Below, piece by piece: positions 13,670 to 18,882 of a DNA stretch of 18,882 bases. The stretch comes from JAEUIZ01 sp046155605. Lineage in GTDB: Bacteria > Planctomycetota > Phycisphaerae > Phycisphaerales > UBA1924. Every line of letters begins with the position of its first letter. The first letter of the stretch is position 1. The notes beneath the pieces were generated by a model. It was not told where the DNA came from and ran no database searches. It saw only the letters and a program-made list of their open reading frames with translations. Both the position numbers and the translations under genes were made by a program. The DNA lies in the NCBI GenBank assembly GCA_046155605.1, contig JBJXFQ010000073.1, positions 1 to 18,882 on the forward strand, given 5' to 3'.

Positions 13670-14692
13670 TCAAAAAGCATAATCCTCCCCATCGAACCGA
13701 TTCCGCTCCGCGATGACTGGCGTTCGGTCGTGGCTGGGTGCAAAGCCAGATCCGAGAGCAATCGGCGTCGCTTTAATCATCAAACGCACACGCGCCATGT
13801 CCTTCACTTGCTCGACACTCCGAATCATCAACAGCGCCGTAACCCGACTGCTACCGCGCAGATGGAGAGTCAGCGAGGAGTTGCTGAATATATTCCATGT
13901 ACTGAGTTGGAATGCGACTTCAATTTTTTGCGCGGTGCATCGCGCCTGCCGTTCCTCATGCTCGCCGACCCTTCGGATCGTCTTAAAAAGGCAGCGCCGG
14001 TTAAGGCAGACAAGCGCCGTCGGGTAAAGCAGGCCGCGGAGCTTTCTGATCCCCCAGACTTCGTCAAGATCGAGGGGTGGTGATTTGTGGATAATCTGTT
14101 CGACCATGCTTGAATAGAATTGTTGGAGAGCATGCGCGCGATGCTGCGGCCAAGTCTCAAAAAGGGTACGGGCAGTGGCGAGTTCATGGGTGCCCTCGAC
14201 TGGAAAGCCATCATCAGTAACCGCTCCGCTAAGGCGGAGTTCGACCAGCGCTCTTGATCGGAGGCCGCCCGGACAGAGTTTGGAATGCAACTCAAGAATT
14301 GCAGCGAAGTTGAAGTAGGTCCAGAGTCGCATCTCAAGAATGTCACCGCCGCCCACGGATACGCGCGTCATCAGTCTTCTCGTCACCTCGGCTTCCCAGT
14401 CACCTTTCCACCGCTTGAGCAATGCTGGGGGATGGTCTGCCTCCCCTTTGTCAACGATCGTGTGATGGTTTGGGCATAGCAGGATCAAATTGTCATAGCC
14501 GTCGTCCGCGCCAATCGCCGGGTTACTTCTTGCAGCCCCGGGGCTCCTTCCGATTACATGCGCCATCTCGCCAAGGACAATGTCTCCGCTCTTCGCCAGA
14601 CTGGGCGTCAAGTCGATGGGACAGCCTGGTGCAGAGCAATGGCCCGCGGCCCGCGCCCAGAGAATCTTGACGTCCCTTTCAGTGATCGCCAT
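13670..14692 (-). CDS. HNH endonuclease-like protein
   Basis: A 340-residue protein whose first ~90 residues form an HNH nuclease motif with a zinc site: C19-x4-C24, H45 in EMAHVIGR, then YDNLILLCPNHHTIVDKGE with N68, C73, H76 and H77. HNH domains cut nucleic acids with one metal ion. The remaining ~250 residues are soluble, with no recognised domain (NFAAILELHSKLCPGG, ARTLFETWPQHRAHALQQFYSSM), and may give specificity. Base composition appears less GC-rich than the neighbouring housekeeping genes, which fits acquisition by transfer. It ends 103 bp before rlmN on the same strand and is bounded upstream by the palindrome island. A role in defence or mobility is possible but not shown; no methyltransferase or toxin partner lies beside it. 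ATG 14692 is chosen because homology starts there. Confidence 0.8.
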   Translation of the reverse strand: MAITERDVKILWARAAGHCSAPGCPIDLTPSLAKSGDIVLGEMAHVIGRSPGAARSNPAIGADDGYDNLILLCPNHHTIVDKGEADHPPALLKRWKGDWEAEVTRRLMTRVSVGGGDILEMRLWTYFNFAAILELHSKLCPGGLRSRALVELRLSGAVTDDGFPVEGTHELATARTLFETWPQHRAHALQQFYSSMVEQIIHKSPPLDLDEVWGIRKLRGLLYPTALVCLNRRCLFKTIRRVGEHEERQARCTAQKIEVAFQLSTWNIFSNSSLTLHLRGSSRVTALLMIRSVEQVKDMARVRLMIKATPIALGSGFAPSHDRTPVIAERNRFDGEDYAF

Positions 14693-14698
14693 AGAAGT

Positions 14699-14704
14699 AT
14701 TGTA
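14699..14704 (-). promoter_or_regulatory. Possible -10 box placing transcription start at the HNH gene ATG
   Basis: On the minus strand TACAAT (5 of 6 to TATAAT) ends six bases before the ATG of the HNH gene. A start of transcription at the usual distance would fall on or next to the ATG, giving a leaderless mRNA. This would explain the lack of a Shine-Dalgarno. The -35 region is weak, so the call is tentative. Confidence 0.35.
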
Positions 14705-15119
14705 ACGACGTCCAGATGGGTAGTTCCGAGTTGAACCGTGCCACCGAGTTCGCGGAGTCTGCGAAGAGGACTCGGTGCCTGCACCCCTGGCGCACCGACT
14801 TCGAAGCGAAGTCGGTGGCACGCGCCCCCTCCCCCCCAAAAGTCGGACCCACGACACATCCGTGCTGCCACACTCTTGGTTCTACTGGGGGATGGAGGTC
14901 CGGAGGAAGGGGTTTTGCATAAACCCCTTCCTCTGGCACCAGCAAACCATGCTCGCCCGGCTCGGCGCGATAACCGCGGCGGCATGGATCGGTGGTCGGC
15001 TCGTGTTCATCGGTCATCGGACTTGGCGCATCGATGCACGCGCGTTGTTCATCGGCTAGCGGGCCGCGTGGATGAGCGTGGGGCTGAAGGCATCGAAGTC
15101 GTTCAGAGGCACGACTTCG

Positions 15120-15161
15120 ATGGCACGGAGAACGCACAGGATGGCACGGAGAACGCACAGG
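15120..15161 (+). repeat. 21-bp perfect tandem duplication
   Basis: Two identical 21-bp units (ATGGCACGGAG plus AACGCACAGG) lie at 15120-15140 and 15141-15161. The second runs directly into the CACAGGCG-GGA-CGCCTGTG palindrome at 15156-15174, so the unit end and the palindrome arm share bases. Confidence 0.9.
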
Positions 15162-15325
15162 CGGGACGCCTGTGCCACCAAAGCCAAGCCGATGAGCGGT
15201 AGATGGAAGTAGCCACCGGTCAGGAGACCGGTGCCACGAAGCGAGTCGAGTCGAAGCGTCGGCACAGACAGGGCAGAAAGTGGAGTTGACGCGTAGCGTC
15301 GAGACACCCAAGGCCGGGGGGAAGA

Positions 15326-15351
15326 GTCGCCCCGGAGGTGCGACCTACCCT
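15326..15351 (-). repeat. Hairpin element 5 (GGGTA-stem-TCC-stem), directly upstream of proS
   Basis: On the minus strand AGGGTAG is followed by GTCGCACC, TCC, GGGGCGAC: seven of eight stem pairs, with the same architecture and length as the four elements inside rlmN. It ends 8 nt before the proS ATG, so it would lie in the leader of a proS transcript or over its promoter. Confidence 0.8.
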
Positions 15352-15359
15352 TCCGCCCC

Positions 15360-17231
15360 ATGGCAACGAACAACGCGTCACCGAACAACGCTCCAACGAG
15401 CACGACGAATCTGACCACCACCCGTCGCGGCGACGTACACCGCTGGTCCCAGACACTCATTCCCACGACGCGGGAAGCGCCGGCGGATGCCGAGACGCCC
15501 TCGCACGTGCTGCTGAGCCGTGCCGGGTTTATCCGCAAGGTGTCGGCGGGCGTGTACGACTACCTGCCGCTGGCGTGGCGGACGCTCGGCAAGGTCATGG
15601 CGATCGTGCGCGAGGAGATGAACGCGGCGGGCGCGGCCGAGTTGTTCATGCCGGTCATCGTGCCCTTCGAGTTCTATAAGGAGACGAAGCGCGACGAGGC
15701 GTACGGCGACCTGCTCTTCCGCGTGACGGATCGCAAGGGCAACGAGTCGGCGCTCGGGCCGACGCACGAGGAGACGATCACGGAACTGGTGAAGGGTTCG
15801 ATCAACTCGTATAAGCAGTTGCCGCTGAACCTGTACCAGATTCAGACTAAGTTTCGCGACGAGGCGCGGCCGCGGGCGGGGCTTTTGCGCTGCCGCGAGT
15901 TTATTATGAAGGATGCGTACTCGTTCACGATGGCGGTGGAGGGGCCGGGCGGGCTGAACGAGCAGTACGACGCGATGTACGCGGCGTACAACAATATTTT
16001 CAGGCGGTGCGGGCTGGATTTCACGGTGGTGGAGGCCGAGAGCGGGCCGATCGGCGGCTCGGCGTCGCACGAGTTCATGGTCAACTGCGCGAGCGGCGAG
16101 GACACGATTTTGAAGTGCCCGGTGTCGGGCTACGCGGCGAATGTCGAGAAGTGCGAGATTGGGGAGCGGGCACGGGGCACGTTTCAGGAGCCGGCGACGG
16201 GCGAACTGACGGAGGTCCACACGCCAAACTTGCCTGGCATCGACGAGGTCGGCAAGTTCATGAAGGTGAAGCCGGACCGGATGCTCAAGACGATTGTGTT
16301 TCAGGTCGTGCCGAGCGCGGGGGCCGGGGCGGGTGGCAGCGGGGGAGGCGCAGCGCCGCAGCACGCATGGGTTGTGGCGGTGGTTCGCGGCGATCACGAT
16401 GTCAACGAGGGCAAGGTCAAGGCGGCGTCGGGGTACGCGGTTGTGCTCGCTCCTGAGCAAGCGGCAAGGCAGGCTGGATTTGCGATCGGCTATGTCAGCC
16501 CGCGAGTGGTGAACCAGATTCCTGGCGTGATGTTGCTGGTTGATGCGGACGCGTCCCAAGGCGGCTTCTGGGCCAGCGGCGCGGATAAGAAGGACCACCA
16601 CGTCAAGCATTTCAACTGGCGGCGGGAAGCCGGGGCGAAACTCGACGACCCGAGTTATGTAAAGGTCGCGGACATCCGCAACGCGCTGGCGGGCGACCCC
16701 TCGCCGCGAGCGGCGGGCGCGAAACTGGAAACGGCACGCGGCATCGAGGTGGGGCACATCTTCAAACTCGGGACGAAGTACTCCGACGCAATGGGCCTGA
16801 CGATTCTCGATGCGCAGCAGCAGCGGCGGTCGGTGATCATGGGGTGCTACGGCATCGGTGTGAGCCGGACAATGGCCGCGTGCGTCGAGATGTCGCACGA
16901 TGCGGACGGGATCATCTGGCCCGCGGCGATCGCGCCGTACCACGTGCTCATCACGCTGATGAAGCCGGACAGTGAAGAGCACCAGAAACTCGCGCAACAG
17001 ATCGCGGCGGACCTCGCGGCCAAGGGCGTTGACGTGCTGATCGACGACCGCGACGAGCGTCCCGGCGTGAAGTTCAAGGACGCGGACCTCATCGGCATTC
17101 CTGTGCGGCTGACGATCGGCGAGAAGGCGCTGGCCGAGGGAAGCGTCGAGTTCAAGGCACGCAAGACGCCGGGCAAGGGATCACTCGTGAAACTGGCAGA
17201 CGTGCTTTCGACATGTGCAGCAGCGCAGTAG
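15360..17231 (+). CDS. proS: Prolyl-tRNA synthetase (bacterial type)
   Basis: A class II aminoacyl-tRNA synthetase that charges tRNA-Pro in the cytoplasm. Motif 1 region (HVLLSRAGFIRKVSAGVYDYLPL, about 49-71), motif 2 (FRDEARPRAGLLRCREFIMKDAYSF, about 164-188) and motif 3 (GCYGIGVSR, about 495-503) are intact. The YbaK-like editing insertion that marks the bacterial type occupies about 235-430, and the anticodon-binding domain is at the C-terminus (VLIDDRDERPGVKFKDADLIGIP). At 623 residues it is longer than the ~570 of E. coli. The extra length lies in a Thr/Asn-rich N-terminal leader (1-25) and a Gly/Ala stretch in the editing domain (about 319-333). ATG 15360 lacks a normally spaced Shine-Dalgarno; the only GGAGG belongs to the hairpin element 20 nt upstream. 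A leaderless or later start cannot be excluded. Confidence 0.96.
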   Translation: MATNNASPNNAPTSTTNLTTTRRGDVHRWSQTLIPTTREAPADAETPSHVLLSRAGFIRKVSAGVYDYLPLAWRTLGKVMAIVREEMNAAGAAELFMPVIVPFEFYKETKRDEAYGDLLFRVTDRKGNESALGPTHEETITELVKGSINSYKQLPLNLYQIQTKFRDEARPRAGLLRCREFIMKDAYSFTMAVEGPGGLNEQYDAMYAAYNNIFRRCGLDFTVVEAESGPIGGSASHEFMVNCASGEDTILKCPVSGYAANVEKCEIGERARGTFQEPATGELTEVHTPNLPGIDEVGKFMKVKPDRMLKTIVFQVVPSAGAGAGGSGGGAAPQHAWVVAVVRGDHDVNEGKVKAASGYAVVLAPEQAARQAGFAIGYVSPRVVNQIPGVMLLVDADASQGGFWASGADKKDHHVKHFNWRREAGAKLDDPSYVKVADIRNALAGDPSPRAAGAKLETARGIEVGHIFKLGTKYSDAMGLTILDAQQQRRSVIMGCYGIGVSRTMAACVEMSHDADGIIWPAAIAPYHVLITLMKPDSEEHQKLAQQIAADLAAKGVDVLIDDRDERPGVKFKDADLIGIPVRLTIGEKALAEGSVEFKARKTPGKGSLVKLADVLSTCAAAQ

Positions 17232-17260
17232 TATATGCTGATTTCACAGGAGCAATCGTC

Positions 17261-17728
17261 GTGGCTCGAACGGTCAAAGACATCGATGGAGAAGTGTCGG
17301 GGTTGGCGTCTGACCTAGGCAAACTCGTCGCGAGCGCCAGCAAGTACGACGGTTCGTTGAGTAAAATGGAGCAGACCGCGAAGGGGCTCGAAACTGACTA
17401 CGACTCTGCGCTCAAGGAGATCCGGGCAAAGTGCCAGAAGGAAGAGGCCGAGGCGAAAAAGTCGTATCAAATCAAACTGCGCTCGCTGGCAACCTCGACA
17501 CAGAAAGAAATGATCCAGATTCAGGCGGACGCCAAGGTGTGCCGGATGGCGGCGGAGGGGCTCGGCCAACTGATCAACGAACTTCGGGGTGCCAAAGGCG
17601 ATGACAAGGACAAGAAGTCCGTCGAGGCTCGTGCCACCCAGACTCGCCGCGGCTACGCGAAACTGAGCGCAGAGATTAGCGGCCTGGAGGCGATGGTTCG
17701 GAAGGTAGAGTCCGCCTGTCGCGCGTAG
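17261..17728 (+). CDS. Small coiled-coil protein of unknown function
   Basis: A 155-residue protein rich in Lys, Glu and Ala, predicted to be almost wholly helical. Long charged heptad-like stretches occur at about 20-85 (SKMEQTAKGLETDYDSALKEI, KCQKEEAEAKKSYQIKL) and 105-150, with a KGDDKDKK linker between. No signal peptide, membrane segment or catalytic motif is visible, and no family was recognised. GTG 17261 is chosen because AGGAG sits 8 nt upstream. A longer reading from ATG 17213 would overlap the end of proS and adds residues unlike the rest. It follows proS by 29 bp and precedes the acetyltransferase by 2 bp, so the three probably share a transcript. A structural or scaffolding role would be a guess. 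Confidence 0.7.
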   Translation: MARTVKDIDGEVSGLASDLGKLVASASKYDGSLSKMEQTAKGLETDYDSALKEIRAKCQKEEAEAKKSYQIKLRSLATSTQKEMIQIQADAKVCRMAAEGLGQLINELRGAKGDDKDKKSVEARATQTRRGYAKLSAEISGLEAMVRKVESACRA

Positions 17729-17730
17729 GG

Positions 17731-18231
17731 ATGACACGCAGAATGACCGCGTCACGCTACAGCATTCGCCACGCACAGACGCCCGATGAGATCGCTGCGT
17801 TTCATGCGTTATGCGTGGAGTACGCCTCGTCGCTGCCGCAGATCGGCCTGTCGCTCGAGGTGCAGGGGTTCGAGCGAGAGATGGCGACACTGCCGGGGCT
17901 GTACGCGGTTCCCAAGGGCGCGATCCTTCTGGCGTGGGTCGGCGACGAAGCGGTCGGGTGCGTGGCTATGCGGCCGATGAACGACGCGGGCGTGTGCGAG
18001 ATGAAGCGGATGTTCATTCGCCCGTCGCATCGAGGGCAAGGGCTGGGCCATGCGCTGGCCTCGTGCATCGTGGAGGCGGCGCGGCACGCGGGCCATCGCA
18101 CGATGCGGCTGGACACGGACAACAACATGGCGGCGGCGATCGCAGTATACACGGCGCTGGGCTTCAAGCCGCGTGAGCGGTACAACGACGATCCGTGTCC
18201 ATGCACGCTGTGGTTCGAGGTGGCGCTATAG
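17731..18231 (+). CDS. GNAT-family N-acetyltransferase
   Basis: A 166-residue GNAT enzyme that would move an acetyl group from acetyl-CoA to an amine. The acetyl-CoA site is clear: the beta-4 strand EMKRMFIRP (90-98) followed by the pyrophosphate-binding R101-G-Q-G-L-G106, then the helix ALASCIVEAARHAG. The later TMRLDTDNNMAAAIAVYTALGFKPRERY matches the family's C-terminal half (Y-x-x-LGF). The substrate cannot be read from sequence. Two ATGs (17731 and 17743) are possible; the first lies 2 bp after the upstream stop and implies coupling. It is the last gene on this strand and faces the helix-turn-helix gene. Confidence 0.9.
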   Translation: MTRRMTASRYSIRHAQTPDEIAAFHALCVEYASSLPQIGLSLEVQGFEREMATLPGLYAVPKGAILLAWVGDEAVGCVAMRPMNDAGVCEMKRMFIRPSHRGQGLGHALASCIVEAARHAGHRTMRLDTDNNMAAAIAVYTALGFKPRERYNDDPCPCTLWFEVAL

Positions 18232-18364
18232 CCGGCAGTGGACGGGTTCGCGGCCAGCGGCGTGTCGGAGGCTCGGAAGAGCGCCCGAAGTATTGAATTT
18301 TACATAACATACATTATAGGACGTTGCGATAAGTCTAGCATTGGCAAGCAGTTACGATTTTTTT
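18232..18364. other. AT-rich gap between convergent genes
   Basis: This holds a strikingly AT-rich patch (about 18295-18375: AATTTTACATAACATACATTATAGG-type composition and a run of eight T at about 18359-18366) in otherwise GC-rich DNA. No gene is visible. A clear hairpin terminator was not found, although the T-run could serve the plus-strand genes. Confidence 0.5.
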
Positions 18365-18733
18365 TCATTTTTCCTTCACCGGGACGAAAAATCCCACCGG
18401 CTGGGGTCCGCCGCCCGGCTCGCCCCACGGGTTGGGGCGGGGTCCGCGCCGGGGCGGACCTTCCTTGACACTGAAATCCCGTGGCCTCCCACGCTCCATC
18501 AACGTAGGTGCGGACATAAGAGCATCGAATGGAATCAATCGTAGATTACTTCCGGGATAGAGCTCGACCGTCGGCAAGCGTTGCTCGGCGATCAACTGGT
18601 AAATCCGCTGCCTTTTCACGCCCAGAACGCGAGCCGCCATCGACGCGGGCAACAACCCGCCGGGGTAGCGAGCCATATGAACTCGCCACGCGGAGAATGC
18701 ACGCAACCGATGATAAAGTTGCTCGGATTTCAC
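18365..18733 (-). CDS. Small helix-turn-helix DNA-binding protein with repeat-derived C-terminus
   Basis: A 122-residue protein with a helix-turn-helix at about 28-56 (LLPASMAARVLGVKRQRIYQLIAEQRLPTVEL), like the excisionase/MerR-type HTH_17 domains that bind DNA, followed by a beta segment (NLRLIPFDALM). GTG 18733 is chosen because GAGGAG lies five bases upstream; an ATG at 18676 would also keep the domain. The last ~35 residues (EGPPRRGPRPNPWGEPGGGPQP) are encoded by GC-rich palindromes at 18421-18460, so the original C-terminus was probably shorter. No integrase or phage gene is next to it, so an excisionase role is unproven; a regulator is equally possible. Confidence 0.7.
   Translation of the reverse strand: MKSEQLYHRLRAFSAWRVHMARYPGGLLPASMAARVLGVKRQRIYQLIAEQRLPTVELYPGSNLRLIPFDALMSAPTLMERGRPRDFSVKEGPPRRGPRPNPWGEPGGGPQPVGFFVPVKEK
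18421..18460. repeat. Paired palindromes in the 3' end of the helix-turn-helix gene
   Basis: CGCCCCA and TGGGGCG (18421-18439) form a 7-bp stem with a 5-nt loop. Directly after it, GGTCCGCGCC-GGGGCGGACC (18441-18460) is a palindrome with one mismatched pair. Both are translated on the minus strand as part of a Pro/Gly-rich tail. Confidence 0.8.
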
Positions 18734-18860
18734 GCCCGCTCCTCGCGTTGTGGGCATGGTATCGGACCACGCGAGCGGGTGCATGAGCGATCCGGGGGCG
18801 GCCCGGAAGGCACACGAACCGCGTTCGGAAGGCGAACGGAGATTACTCGGCGGGTTGCTC

Positions 18861-18882
18861 GGGGGGGGGGGGGGGGGGGGGG
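18861..18882 (+). other. Terminal run of 22 G (probable sequencing/assembly artefact)
   Basis: The window ends in 22 consecutive G. A homopolymer at the exact end of a contig is typical of no-signal calls in two-colour sequencing or of poor end trimming, and no flanking sequence supports it. Confidence 0.85.

Larger units (their letters stand above)
14742..15351. repeat. Gene-free island of palindromes and short repeats before proS
   Basis: The 667 bp between the HNH gene and proS hold no convincing gene. Hairpins seen: 14742-14777 (two-step, CACCGAGT outer stem); 14793-14817 (11-bp stem, AAG loop); 14904-14932 (12-bp stem, TGCAT loop); 15091-15122 (12-bp stem, 8-nt loop); 15156-15174 (8-bp stem, GGA loop); 15214-15233 (8-bp stem, AGGA loop); 15288-15300 (5-bp stem); and 15326-15344. 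Many are flanked by GTGCCAC or GTGGCAC. No terminator-like T-run follows them and no open frame spans them with family resemblance. Confidence 0.85.

Noticed and set aside
14742..15351. CRISPR array in the repeat island
   Set aside because: The palindromes differ in sequence and spacing, no repeat recurs at regular 25-40 bp intervals with unique spacers, and there are no cas genes.
14679..15538. Minus-strand open frames across the palindrome island
   Set aside because: Their translations follow the repeats, show no domain and overlap the proS start; no ribosome site or family supports them.
15378..16997. Long minus-strand open frame (about 539 codons) opposite proS
   Set aside because: Arg/His-rich antisense shadow of an intact, recognisable synthetase.
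18861..18882. Poly-G tract as a phase-variable or structural element
   Set aside because: It is the very end of the sequence with no flank; an artefact is far more likely.

Overview
The window is about 18.9 kb of GC-rich bacterial DNA. It reads like a planctomycete, perhaps a Phycisphaerae-type genome. That placement is inference: it rests on the protein style, the RHS toxin fragments, the paired TIGR02206 membrane proteins and the dense short palindromic repeats. There is no rRNA or other taxonomic marker. The left end lies inside an RHS repeat and the right end is a run of 22 G, so both look like contig ends.

Layout. (1) 1-3288, plus strand: two consecutive RHS toxin tips, each followed by an immunity gene candidate. 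The first tip has an AHH/HNH-like nuclease domain and an Imm11 (DUF1629)-like partner. The second has a PD-(D/E)XK-like nuclease domain and a DUF4304-like partner. (2) About 3303-4357: an IS630-family insertion sequence with its transposase split over two frames (DD34E). (3) 4451-6568, minus: fusA (EF-G). (4) 6859-13566, minus: a tightly packed five-gene cluster, in transcription order rlmN, two tandem TIGR02206/YwaF-like membrane proteins, a WecA/MraY-type phospho-sugar transferase and an O-antigen ligase/polymerase-like protein with a TPR-like tail. The last two suggest surface polysaccharide assembly. (5) 13670-14692, minus: an HNH endonuclease-like protein. (6) 14693-15359: a gene-free island made largely of palindromes and short tandem repeats. 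(7) 15360-18231, plus: proS, a small coiled-coil protein and a GNAT acetyltransferase. (8) 18365-18733, minus: a small helix-turn-helix protein.

The most unusual signal is a family of short hairpin elements. Five copies share one architecture: GGGTA plus one base, an 8-nt stem arm, a TCC loop and the other 8-nt arm. The stem sequence differs from copy to copy but stays self-complementary. Four copies sit inside rlmN, in two in-frame insertions absent from ordinary RlmN. The fifth sits 9 nt upstream of the proS start codon. Related palindromes fill the island before proS, expand a loop of the O-antigen ligase-like protein and make up the 3' end of the small helix-turn-helix gene. The second notable system is the two-unit RHS toxin/immunity array, capped by the IS630 element.
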